A DNA stretch of 64,000 nucleotides, from the NCBI RefSeq assembly GCF_027923225.1, contig NZ_BSDI01000018.1, forward strand, positions 1-64,000, read 5' to 3'. Shown piece after piece: positions 17,781 to 28,400 of this stretch. Positions within the stretch are counted from its first letter, which is position 1. Every line of letters starts with the position of its first letter. Source of the stretch: Phytohabitans aurantiacus. GTDB taxonomy: Bacteria > Actinomycetota > Actinomycetes > Mycobacteriales > Micromonosporaceae. The position numbers and the translations under genes are program-made. The notes beneath the pieces are model-generated. The model was given only the letters and a program-made list of their open reading frames with translations, had not been told where the DNA came from and ran no database searches.

Positions 17781-19615
17781 ACGGGTCCGGCCTGGTCCGC
17801 GGAGCCGCGCACGCCCTGAAGCTGACCTGGCGGGCCGGGCCGGTCGAGGCCACGCTGTACCTGCTGATGACGGTCGCGCAGGGCGTACTGCCGGCCGGTG
17901 TGGCCCTGCTGACCAAGTGGCTCATCGACGCCATCCAGTTCTCCGGCACGGAGAGACCGGGCTCTCCCGCCTACACGGAGCCGGTCGCGCTGGTCGCGGG
18001 CATCGGCGGGCTCGGGGTGCTGCTGGCCGTCCTGCCCTATGGCGTGGACTACGTCCGGTCACGGCTGCAGCGTTCCGTCGCCCTGCTGGTGCAGCACCGC
18101 CTCTACGCCGCGGTCAACCGGATGGACGGCTTGGCACGCTTCGAGGAGCCGGAGTTCCGGGACCGGCTGCGACTTGCCCAGCAGGCCGCCACCGGGGCGC
18201 CCGACCAGGTCGTCACATCGGCGTTCGGCACCGCGCAGAGCTTGCTGACCGTGGCCAGCTTCCTCGGCGTGCTCGTCACGATCAGCCCGGTGATGACCGT
18301 CGTCACCGTCTGCGCCGCGGTGCCGTCGCTGTTCGTCCAGGTGCTCATCAGCCGCCAGCACGCCGACATGCTGTGGCGGATGAGCCCGCACAGCCGGCGG
18401 CAGCTCTTCTACCAGATGCTGATGCTCGACCTCGCCGCGGTGAAGGAGACCCGCCTGTTCGGCACCGGGCCGTTCCTGCTGCGGCGGATGCGCGACGAGA
18501 CCGTGGCCATCAACCGCGCGGAGGAGCGGATCGACCGCGGGATCGCGGCGCGGCAAGGGCCGCTGTCCGCGTTCGGCGCGCTGGTCGCGGCCGGCGGTCT
18601 GGTGTGGATGGTGGGCGCCGCCGTGCGCGGTGACTTCACCATCGGTGACGTGTCCGCGTTCATCGCGGCTGTCGCCGGGGTACAGGGCGCGATCGGCGGC
18701 CTGGTGTTCGGCGCGACCGAGGGCTACCGCGCGCTGCTGCTGTTCCGCCACTACACCGACGTCACGGACACGCCGGCAGACCTGCCAGTACCCCAGCACC
18801 CGAGCGCGCTTCCGGTGCTGCGGCGCGGCATCTACCTCGACGACGTCTGGTTCCGGTACGGCGACGACGCCCCGTGGGTGCTCCGAGGCGTCAGCCTGGC
18901 GATCCCCTGTGGACAGGCGCTGGCGCTGGTAGGACTCAACGGCGCGGGCAAGAGCACGCTCGTGAAGCTGCTATGCCGGCTGTACGACCCGACGAAGGGC
19001 CGCATCCTCTGGGACGGCGTCGACATCCGCGAGGTGCCCATCGCCGACCTGCGTGACCGGATCAGCGCGGTGTTCCAGGACTACGTCGCGTACGACCTGA
19101 CAGCCGCCGAGAACATCGGCATCGGCGACGTGGCGCACTTCGACGACACCGATCGGATCCGCGCGGCGGCGGAGCACGCGGGCGTACACGACATGGTGAC
19201 CGGCCTGCCACAGGGGTACCGGACGCTGCTGTCGCGCATGTTCATGCACGACGAAGACGGTGACGAGCAGGTGCGCGGCGTCACGCTCTCCGGCGGCCAG
19301 TGGCAGCGGATCGCCCTGGCGCGGGCACTGATGCGCGACGGTCGCGACCTGCTGATCCTCGACGAGCCCAGCGCGGGGCTGGACGCCGACGCCGAGCAGG
19401 CAATCCACGAGACCCTCCGCCGGTACCGTGCCGGCGCCACCAGCCTGCTCATCTCCCACCGCCTCGGCGCGGTACGGCGGGCCGACCGCATCGCGGTGCT
19501 CCAAGATGGACAGGTGACCGAGCAAGGTACCCACGACGAACTGCTGGCCGCCGGCGGCGAGTACGCGCGCCTGTTCACCCTGCAGGCATCCGGGTACGTG
19601 GACGCGCCCGCGTGA
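17777..19615 (+). CDS. ABC exporter with fused membrane and ATPase domains
   Basis: Homodimer-type exporter of 612 aa. The transmembrane domain (about residues 20-330, six helices) is followed by a nucleotide-binding domain: Walker A GLNGAGKST, Q-loop AVFQDYVAYD, signature TLSGGQWQRIALARAL, Walker B LLILDEPSAGLDADAE, H-loop LISHRLG. It lacks an N-terminal C39 peptidase domain, so leader removal must be done by another protein, here the S26 peptidase encoded next. The reading frame is open upstream, but the ATG overlapping the thioredoxin stop is the natural start. Likely substrate: the six-cysteine peptide. Confidence 0.9.
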   Translation: MNGSGLVRGAAHALKLTWRAGPVEATLYLLMTVAQGVLPAGVALLTKWLIDAIQFSGTERPGSPAYTEPVALVAGIGGLGVLLAVLPYGVDYVRSRLQRSVALLVQHRLYAAVNRMDGLARFEEPEFRDRLRLAQQAATGAPDQVVTSAFGTAQSLLTVASFLGVLVTISPVMTVVTVCAAVPSLFVQVLISRQHADMLWRMSPHSRRQLFYQMLMLDLAAVKETRLFGTGPFLLRRMRDETVAINRAEERIDRGIAARQGPLSAFGALVAAGGLVWMVGAAVRGDFTIGDVSAFIAAVAGVQGAIGGLVFGATEGYRALLLFRHYTDVTDTPADLPVPQHPSALPVLRRGIYLDDVWFRYGDDAPWVLRGVSLAIPCGQALALVGLNGAGKSTLVKLLCRLYDPTKGRILWDGVDIREVPIADLRDRISAVFQDYVAYDLTAAENIGIGDVAHFDDTDRIRAAAEHAGVHDMVTGLPQGYRTLLSRMFMHDEDGDEQVRGVTLSGGQWQRIALARALMRDGRDLLILDEPSAGLDADAEQAIHETLRRYRAGATSLLISHRLGAVRRADRIAVLQDGQVTEQGTHDELLAAGGEYARLFTLQASGYVDAPA

Positions 19616-20055
19616 ACGGCTGGATGGCGCTCACCGCTGCGGCGGTCGCGGTCGCCGTGCTGGCCTTGGCCTGGTGGCTGCGCCGCACATATGTCGCGAT
19701 CACCGTCGCCGGCCTCAGCATGAGCCCCACCCTCGTGACCGGCGATCGGGTGCTGATCCGGCGCGGCGCGGGCGGCCTGCGACGGGGGCGCATCGTGGTG
19801 GTCGCGCGGCCCGACCGCGAGACCGGCTGGCGGCACAACCCGCCCGTGGACGGCCTGCGCGGGACCGGCTGGTACATCAAGCGGGCCGTCGCGCTGGCCG
19901 GTGACCAGTACCCGGAGGGCGTCGGGAGCGGCGGGACGGTGTCGGAGGGTCACCTCGTGCTGCTCGGCGACAACCCGCGCAGCTTCGACTCGAAGCAGTA
20001 CGGCCCGTGCCCCCGCAACCAGATCCTCGGCGTGATGGTGCGGCGGCTCAGCTGA
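19612..20055 (+). CDS. S26-family signal peptidase
   Basis: Membrane-anchored type I signal peptidase-like serine protease, 147 aa. One N-terminal helix (residues 4-22) precedes the catalytic region: serine in GLSMSPTL, general-base lysine in YIKRAVALAGD, and box E GDNPRSFDSKQYG. The GTG start overlaps the exporter stop (GTGA). It is shorter than housekeeping SipA/LepB proteins and lies inside the peptide operon, so it is probably a dedicated leader peptidase cutting at the ADA site of the precursor. Its 3' end overlaps the convergent regulator gene by 8 bp. Confidence 0.88.
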   Translation: MNGWMALTAAAVAVAVLALAWWLRRTYVAITVAGLSMSPTLVTGDRVLIRRGAGGLRRGRIVVVARPDRETGWRHNPPVDGLRGTGWYIKRAVALAGDQYPEGVGSGGTVSEGHLVLLGDNPRSFDSKQYGPCPRNQILGVMVRRLS

Positions 20056-22381
20056 GGGCCGCCCGTACCTCGTCGGCGTCCGGGTGCCCGATCTCCTCGA
20101 AGATTTCCAGTGCCCGCTGCCGCGCCTCGCGGGCGGCGGAGTGGTCGCCGAGAGCCTCGTACGCCTCCGCGAGCCGGCACAGGCAGTAGCCCTCGTTGTA
20201 GCGCTCACCGAGCTCGCGGGTGATGTCGACGGCGTGACGGTAGCTGGCGATCGCCTGTCGATGGTCGCCGCGTTGCTGGTGGACGAAGCCGAGCGTGCCC
20301 CAGATGGCGGCCTCCGGACTGCGATGCGGGCTCGCCGTCAGAAAGCCGAGCGCCTCCTCGCACAAGGCCAACGCCCGTTGGTGCTCGCCGCTCATGGCGC
20401 TCAGGAAGGCCATGTTGTTCAACGCCTTCGCCTGGCCGGACACGTGGCCGGCCGCCTGGTAGAGGTCGATCGCCCGCTGGTTGTGCGCGAAAGCCTCGTC
20501 GTGCCGGCCATGCCGTGCGCACAGCCCGCCGAGGCCACGCTGGGCGTGCGCTTCGCCGACCGCGTCAGCCACCGCGCGAAACAGGTCGACGGCGCGGCGA
20601 TAGTGGGCCTCCGCCTCGTCGTACCGGCGCAGGCGGGCGTACGCGCGCGCGAGGCTGTCACACGCGTTGCCCTCCGCGGCCGGATCGCCCAGCCGGCGGG
20701 CGGCCCCGATCGCGGTGCCCTGCACGGCGGTCAGCTCGTCCCAGTGCCCGCCGTCTTCCAGGTGGAACCGCAGCGAACGGGCCAGCCGGCACGCGTGCCG
20801 GTCGAAGCCGACCTTCGCCGCCTGCTGGCACGTCGCGACCAGTACGGCGTGCTCGGCGCGGAACCACGCCACCGCCTCCTCCCGCTTCGCGAAGTCACCT
20901 GGCTCGGCCGGCTCGATCGCCTCGTCCGGATCCCGGTGGCGTTCGGCGGCTTCGGCCAGCTCGGCGTAGTGGTCGAACAACCTTCGCAGCGCGTCGTGCC
21001 GCTCGACAGTGGACTGCGCGCACTCGGCCGCGTACACCCGCACCAGATCGTGCAGCCGGTACCGGTCGACCGCGTGCTGCTCGACCAGGTGCGCGTCGGT
21101 GAGCTCGCGCATCGTCACCCGGCAGGCGGCCGGTGGCGATCCGGCCAGGCTGGTGGCGGCCGCTCCGCCGATGTCCGGACCGACCGCCAGACCCAGCAGG
21201 GTGAACACCCGCGCCGCGTCCGGGGTCAGCGCGCGGCACGACGCCGCGAAGACCGCGCGCAGGCTGGCCGTCAGGTCGTCGGTGTCCAGATAGTCCAGTC
21301 GCGTCGCGTCGTCGCGCAACTGCCGGGCGAGGGCCGCGAGCGGCAGGTCCGGGTGTGTGGCGGCGCGCGCCGCGGCGATGCTGAGGGCCAGCGGCAGCCC
21401 GGCGCAGTGCGCCAGGATGTCGGTGACGCTGTCGGGCTCGGCGGCCGCCTGCTGCCCGAGTCCACCGGCGAGCAGGCCCCTGGCCTCGTCGTCATCGAGC
21501 AGGCCAAGCCGCACCGGGATCGCGCCGTGGGTGGTGACCAGGCCGGTGAGCCGGCGCCGGCTGGTGACCAGTACCGTCGCGGAGTCGCCGCCCGGCAGCA
21601 ACGGCGTCACGTGCGCGGTATCGCGGGCGTTGTCGAGCACCACCAGCACGCGCCGGCCCGCGGCGACGCTGCGGTACCGGCCGGCGAGAGCTTCTGGCTC
21701 GGCGGGCGCGGCCTCCGGTGGTACGCCGAGCGCGTCGAGGAAACCGCGTAGCGCCACCGCCGCCGGCATCGGCTCGGCCACCGGGTCGAAGCCGCGCAGG
21801 TTCACGTACAGCTGGCCGTCCGGGAACGTCTCCAGGTTGTCGTGGGCCCACCGCAAAGCCAGCCAGCTCTTGCCGATCCCACCGGGGCCGCTGATCGCCA
21901 CCACCGGCATCCGACCGTCCACATCGGTGCTTGGCATCGAACCGCGCAGCTTCGCCAGTTCACGGATGCGTCCCACGAACCGCGCCGGCCGGGTGGGAAG
22001 CTGCCGGGGGATGGCACGTGGTGGCCCCGAGGGCATCGGCGGCGACGCGGGTGCCGGTGGCGCGATGGCGAGCGCGGCTTGGTAGAAGCGCTCACGCTCG
22101 GTATCGGCGAGGCCCAGCGCGTCGGCGAGGAGCTGCACGGTGCTGGGGCGGGGACGAGCCGTCCGGCCGGTCTCCAGGTCTCTGACCTGGCGCGCGCTGA
22201 TGCCAGCCTGTCTGGCCAGCTCCTCCTGGGTCATCGCACGGTGCTGCCGATACCTGCGCAACAGCTCACCGAACAATCTGCGCGTCCCCCACTCGACGTG
22301 CGCGCCCACCTCGCCGGCAGGCCCGCGTGCCCGGAAATCTCCGGTCATTCTCCGCTTGGTCGCCTGTCGATGTCTGCCCAT
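20048..22381 (-). CDS. XRE helix-turn-helix STAND regulator with NB-ARC and TPR domains
   Basis: Cytoplasmic regulator of 777 aa. An XRE-type helix-turn-helix (about residues 36-95, MTQEELARQAGISARQVRDLETG) is followed by an NB-ARC ATPase (Walker A GPGGIGKS at about 165-172; Walker B VLVVLDNARDT; GLPLALSIAAARA) and C-terminal tetratricopeptide repeats (about 540-770). The ATG chosen has AGGG eight bases upstream; an earlier in-frame ATG would run into the divergent YD-repeat gene. It resembles AfsR except that the SARP head is replaced by an XRE head. It is convergent with the peptide operon and divergent from the giant secreted protein genes, so either could be its target. Confidence 0.88.
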   Translation of the reverse strand: MGRHRQATKRRMTGDFRARGPAGEVGAHVEWGTRRLFGELLRRYRQHRAMTQEELARQAGISARQVRDLETGRTARPRPSTVQLLADALGLADTERERFYQAALAIAPPAPASPPMPSGPPRAIPRQLPTRPARFVGRIRELAKLRGSMPSTDVDGRMPVVAISGPGGIGKSWLALRWAHDNLETFPDGQLYVNLRGFDPVAEPMPAAVALRGFLDALGVPPEAAPAEPEALAGRYRSVAAGRRVLVVLDNARDTAHVTPLLPGGDSATVLVTSRRRLTGLVTTHGAIPVRLGLLDDDEARGLLAGGLGQQAAAEPDSVTDILAHCAGLPLALSIAAARAATHPDLPLAALARQLRDDATRLDYLDTDDLTASLRAVFAASCRALTPDAARVFTLLGLAVGPDIGGAAATSLAGSPPAACRVTMRELTDAHLVEQHAVDRYRLHDLVRVYAAECAQSTVERHDALRRLFDHYAELAEAAERHRDPDEAIEPAEPGDFAKREEAVAWFRAEHAVLVATCQQAAKVGFDRHACRLARSLRFHLEDGGHWDELTAVQGTAIGAARRLGDPAAEGNACDSLARAYARLRRYDEAEAHYRRAVDLFRAVADAVGEAHAQRGLGGLCARHGRHDEAFAHNQRAIDLYQAAGHVSGQAKALNNMAFLSAMSGEHQRALALCEEALGFLTASPHRSPEAAIWGTLGFVHQQRGDHRQAIASYRHAVDITRELGERYNEGYCLCRLAEAYEALGDHSAAREARQRALEIFEEIGHPDADEVRAALS

Positions 22382-22408
22382 CGACAGGACCCTGAGCGTA
22401 CGTGCGTG

Positions 22409-22428
22409 GCGCCATCCCCGGATGGCGC
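22409..22428 (+). promoter_or_regulatory. Hairpin in the leader of the YD-repeat operon
   Basis: A perfect 9-bp stem (GCGCCATCC with GGATGGCGC, 2-nt loop) lies 26 bp before the start codon of the first giant gene, in the 72-bp divergent region shared with the XRE regulator. As DNA it is also a palindromic operator candidate. Confidence 0.4.
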
Positions 22429-22453
22429 GCCTCAAACGGGGAGGGGATCGCGG

Positions 22454-25400
22454 ATGCCGGCCTATCGATTGACGCTCTGGTCTCGGGGGGCGGTGGCGGT
22501 GGGAACCGCGCTCGCCCTGGTGGCTGGCCTGTGCGGCGTGCCGGCTCAGGCCGCCGAACCCAAACCTCACAAGGCCCGCTGGTCGGCGGCGCCCGAGGCG
22601 AAGCCGGTGCGGGGCACGGCCGTTCGCACGCGGCCGCGCCCCGCCGACCCGGCGGCGGCGGGCGCCCTGGCCAAGGCGCCGGCCGTGACGTGGCCCAAGG
22701 CCGGCAGCGCCGAAGTGTCACTGTCGGGCGCGCGGACCGCCGCGGTGCGGGCCGGTGGGCTACCGGTATCGATCGCGCCGCGCGCTGGCGGCCCGCGCCG
22801 GGTGAAGGTGGAGCTGCTCGACAGGTCCGCAGCCGAACAGGCCGGAGTGGACGGTGTGCTGTTCCGGGTACGCCGCACGGACGGAGCGGCCGGCGCCGGC
22901 CCTGTAGCGGTCGACGTCGACTACTCGGGTTTCCGGCACGCCTTCGGAGGCGACTACGCCGCGCGGCTGACCCTGGTGCGGCTGCCCGCGTGCGCGGCGT
23001 CTACGCCCAAACGGCCCGAGTGTGTCGCCGCCACGCCGCTGCGGGCCACCAACGACGTGCGGGCGGGCCGGATCCGCGGCGACGTGACCACCGCGGACCT
23101 GACCACCGCCGACGCGGTCTACGCGGTCACCTCCTCGGCGAGCGGCAGCGCCGGCAGCTTCAAGCCCACATCGCTGTCACCGTCGGCCATGTGGGAGGTG
23201 GGTCTCCAGTCCGGCGACTTCAACTGGTCGTACCCCCTGGAGGTGCCGCCGGCCGCGGGCATGGAGCCGTCACTGGCCCTGTCGTACTCCTCCGGCGCCG
23301 TCGACGGTCGCACGACCTCGACCAACAACCAGGCGTCGTGGATCGGTGACGGCTTCGACCTCCAGCCCGGCTTCATCGAGCGCCAGTACACGACGTGTGG
23401 CTCCGACATGGACGGTGGTAACAACACCACCGCCACCACCGACCTGTGCTACGCGTCCGCCAACGCCACCGTCGCACTGCCCGGCGTGGCCGGAGAACTG
23501 GTGTGGGACGCGGGCAAGCGGATTTGGCGTGCGGAGGAGGATGACGGCTGGCGGGTTGAGCAGCTCTTCGGCGCGAACAACGGCGACAACGACGGCGAGC
23601 ACTGGCGGCTCACCTCGCCCGAGGGCACGCAGTACTTCTTCGGCCGCGTCACCGCCGCCAAGTCGGCCTGGACGGTGCCGGTCTTCGGCAACCAGGCCGG
23701 CGAGCCCTGCAACGCGGCCGCCTTCGCCACCTCATGGTGCCAGCAGGCGTACCGGTGGATGCTCGACTACGTCGTGGACCGGCACGGCGACGCCATGGCA
23801 TACCACTACGACACCGAGACCAACCACTATGGACGCGGGGGCGCCAGCGGCAACGCCACCCCGTACGTGCGAGCCGGTCAGATCACTCGCATCGACTACG
23901 GCCTCCGGGACGGCCAGAGCGAGCCGGCCGCCCGGGTCGTTTTCACCGCCGCGGACCGGTGCATACCCGGCTCGCCGTGCCAGCGCTCCCAACCGGCCGA
24001 CTGGCCCGACGTGCCGTGGGACCAGCAATGTGACGGCGGCGTCTGTACTGGCACGTCGCCGGTTTTCTTCGGCACCAAGCGACTCGCCAAGGTGACCACC
24101 CAGGTGCGCGACGGCGGCCAGCTCAAGGACGTCGACTCCTGGACGCTCAAGCATCTCTACCCGGTCACCAACGACACCACCGGTCCCAGCCTCTGGCTCG
24201 AATCGATCGTCCATACGGGACACGTCGGTGGCCAGCTGAGCACGCCAGAGGTCAACTTCGACGGCCTGCTGCGCGACAACCGGCTGGAAGTCGTCGACGG
24301 CGAACCGTGGATGCGCAAGTGGCGGCTGGTCAGAATCAACACCGAGACCGGCGGCCAGATCGACATCACCTACTCCGCGAACTGCACGGCCGGCACCGTA
24401 CCCGCCGCCGACACCAACGGCCGCGCGTGCTTCCCCGTCTACTGGACTCCGGCGGGCGCCACGCAGCCGCGGCTGGACTGGTTCCACAAGTACCTGGTGA
24501 CCCAGGTTCGCGAGATCGACCGGGTCGGCGGATCGCCGGACAAGTTCACCTCGTACGAGTACGCCGGCGACGCCGCCTGGCACCACGACGACGCCGAACT
24601 GGTGCCCGACGAGCTGAAAACATGGGGGCAGTGGCGCGGCTACCAGACCGTCAAGGTCCGCACGGGCGCGCCCGGCGGCGCCCGCACGCTCGTCGAGCAC
24701 CGCTTCTTCCGGGGCATGCACGGCGACAAGAAGCTCGACGGCACCACCAAGGCGGACAAGCTCGGCGGGCAGGACGACCTGCCCGTACTGCGCGGGTTCG
24801 CGCATGAGGAAATCACGTACAACGGCGACGGCGGCCCCGAGATCGAGCGTGAGCTCAACGAGCCGGTCGTCATCGGGCCGAACGCGATCCGCCGCCGCGC
24901 CTCCGGCGACCTGAGCGCGTACACCACCGAGGTGAAACGGAACTACACCCGCACCGTTCTGGCGGATGGGGGCTACCGGGAGACCGAGGAGATCCATTCC
25001 TACGACGCGTACGGCGTCCACATCCTGACCGACGACCGCGGCGACCTGTCCACAAGCGACGACGACCGGTGCCAGCGGACCAGCTACACCGCCAACAAGG
25101 ACGACTGGCTGATCGGCCTGCCGCACCGCGTCGAGACCGTGAGCGTCGCCTGCGCCGCCACCCCGAACCGCCCAACCGATGTGATCTCCGATGTGCGGGT
25201 GTACTACGACGGGTCCGACACCCTCGACGCGGCCCCTACCAAGGGCGACGCCACTCGAGGTGAGGAGTTGTCGTCCTGGGGCGCGAACGGCGCGGTCTAC
25301 ACCACGATGGGTCGCAAGGCGTACGACGCGCACGGGCGCGAGATCGAAAGCTACGACGCCCTGGGCAACAAGGAGACCACGGCATACACGCCGGCTGTGG

Positions 25401-28400
25401 GCGGGCCCATGACGGAGGTCGAGACTACGAACGCCCTCGGGCACCGGTCACTGACCCGGGTCGACCCGGCAACCGGTTCCCCGGTGCTCCTCGTCGACGC
25501 CGACGGCAAGCGTTCCGAGATGGTCTACGACGCGCTCGGACGCCTCGTGAAGGCATGGGGACCCGGACGGTCCAGCGCCGAGAGCCCCGAGGTCGAATTC
25601 CAGTACTTGCTGCGAAACGACGGCCCATCGGTCATCACCACCAGGACCCTTCTCAACAACGGTGGATACCGCAGCGACCGCTCCCTCCTCGATGGACTCC
25701 TGCGGCAACGGCAGACCCAGTCGCCGGCGCCGGGTGGCGGTCGGCTCGTCGCCGACACGATCTACGACTCGCACGGGAGGGTGGTGAAGACCAACTCCAC
25801 GTATCACAACGACGACGCGCCGGGGACCGATCTGCTGGTCACCGCCGACGAGGACGCACCCGGGCAGACGGTCTTCGTCTATGACGGTGTGGGCCGGGAA
25901 ACCGCCGAGATCTTCAGGGTCAAGGGCATCGAGAAGTGGCGTACCACCACGACGTACGGCGGAAACTGGACGCGCGAGAACCCGCCCGCCGGTGGCACCC
26001 CGACCACCGAGGTGTTCGACGCCGAGGGCAAGGTTATCGAGCTGCGCCAGCACAAGAGCGGCGCCGCGTACGACAGCACCCGCTACACCTACACCCCGTC
26101 CGGTGAGCCCGCCTCGGTCACCGACCCCGCGGGCAACGTGTGGCGGCACCACTACGACCTGCGTGGCCGCGAGATTCGCGTCGACGACCCCGACAAGGGC
26201 ACCGCGACGATGACCTACGACGACGAGGACCGGCTGCTCACCACGACCGACTCGCGGGGAAGGACGGTCGCCAGCGCCTACGACGTCCTCGGCCGGAAGA
26301 CCGCCACCTACGAGGGATCCACCGGCGGGACCCAGCTGACCGAGCAGACCTACGACAGCCTCCGCAAGGGACTTCCGGTCGCGTCGACCCGGTTCGTGAA
26401 CGGCCAGGCGTACCGCAGCGAGGTCACCGGATACAACGACCGGGGCCAGGTGACCGGCACCGCGGTGACCATCCCCGCGGCCGAGGGCGCTTTGGCCGGC
26501 CGGTACACGTCGACATCCACCTACAACGACGTCGGCCAGGTCACCTCGGTGACACAGCCGGGCGCCGGAGGGCTTCCCGACGAGATCCTGGCGTACGGCT
26601 ACGACGAACTCGGGCAGCCGATCTCGTTGACGGGTGCGGCGACCTACGTCGAGTGGACCAGGTACACGCCGCTGGGCGAGCTCGCCGAGTACATTCTCGG
26701 CGGCGTCGACGGCAAGCGGATGCAACAGTCCTTCGAGTACGAGACCGGAACGCACCGGATGACCGTGTCCCGGGCCCGCGACGAGCTCTCCGAGACGCCA
26801 GCGGTGGAGCGTCGCTTCGAGTACGACCCCGCCGGCAACCTCAAGAAGCTGGTGACGGCGGCGCGAGACCGGCAGGCCGACACCCAGTGTTACGACATCG
26901 ACCACCTGGAACGGCTGACCGAGGCATGGACGGCGACCGACGACTGTGCCGGTGGGCCCAGCCTCGACAACCTCGGCGGGCCGGCGCCGTACTGGCACTC
27001 GTACACCTTCGACAAGGTTGGCAACCGGCTCACCGAGAAGTGGCACGCCGCCGCTGGTGATACGACACGCACCTACTCGTACCCGATGGCGGGATCACCG
27101 CAGCCGCACACGCTGCTCTCGGTTACGTCGACCGGGCTTGGCGGGTCGCGAACCGACAGCTACGGCTACGACGCCGACGGCAATACGACGAGTCGCCCCG
27201 GCCAGACCCTGGTCTGGAACAGCGAGGGCCTGCTGGAGTCGGTCACCGCGGGATCGGATACCACCTCCTACCTGTACGACGCGGAGGGCGAAAGGCTCAT
27301 CCGGCGGGAGGCGGGTGCCACCACGCTCTACCTCGGCAGCACCGAGCTGCGGTGGGACAGGGGGACCGGCAGCGTCGACGGCACCCGCTACTACGCCTTC
27401 CACGATGCGACCGTCGCGATCCGGACGGAAGCCGGGCTGAGCTGGGTCTTCGCCGACCACCACGGCACGGGCGAAACCGTGGTCGACGCCGACACCCAGG
27501 CGGTGAGCCACCGGCTGCATCTGCCCTTCGGCGCACCTCGCGGGGGCACTCCTGCCACCTGGCCGGGTGACAAGGGGTTCGTGGGCGGCACCAAGGACGC
27601 CACCGGACTGACCCATCTCGGCGCGCGCGAGTACGACCCGCTGACCGGCCGCTTCATCTCGGTCGACCCGATCATCAATGTGGACGATCCACAGCAGATG
27701 CACGGGTACGCCTACGCCAACAACAACCCGGCGAGCCTGAGCGACCCGGACGGCCTCGAACCCCGCCCCGGCCATGCGAAACCGAAGACGAAGAAGCCGA
27801 AAGCCAAGGTCAAGAAGGCCAAGAGCACCAAGCCCAAGTCGAAGCCGACGCCGCGGTGCGGCAATCCGCGCCAGTGCGACGGAAGCAATGCCAAGATTGC
27901 CAAAGACGTCAAGAAGATGAAGGCTCGGGCGAACAAGGCGGCAAAGCGCTACTGCTCGACGCCGAGTCAGTGTGACAACAAGGACGCGAAGAAGGTGAAG
28001 GCCCGCAACGCGGCGGCGAAGCGGAAGTGTGCCAACCCGCGGCAGTGCGACGGCAGCAACGCCAAGATTGCCAAAGACGTCAAGAAGATGAAGAACCGCG
28101 ACGCCGCTGAGAAATTGGGTAAGGCCGCCGACGCCGCGACAGCCCTGGGCGCGGGCCCCAGTGGAGCTGCCACCTACGACGAGACGATGGACAAGTGGAA
28201 GAAGGACTGGTGGGCCTCGAAGCACGCAAACACCTATCGCAAGGACCCTGGGCTGAACAAGCCCGCCGTTAAGTGGGGCGGGCGCGGGCTGGGCGCCGTC
28301 GGGGCGGCGATGACCTTCAACAGCAACGTCGCCGGAGGTGACAGCCTGGGGAAGGCGGCGGTGAAGACCGGCGTCGACGCCGCCACGGTCTGGGCCGGTG

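Noticed and set aside
16381..20055. Lanthipeptide or sactipeptide cluster
   Set aside because: No LanM/LanBC, radical-SAM or YcaO gene is present; the redox pair points to disulfides instead.
20084..21751. Plus-strand 555-aa frame
   Set aside because: Antisense shadow of the XRE-STAND regulator, whose domains are clear.
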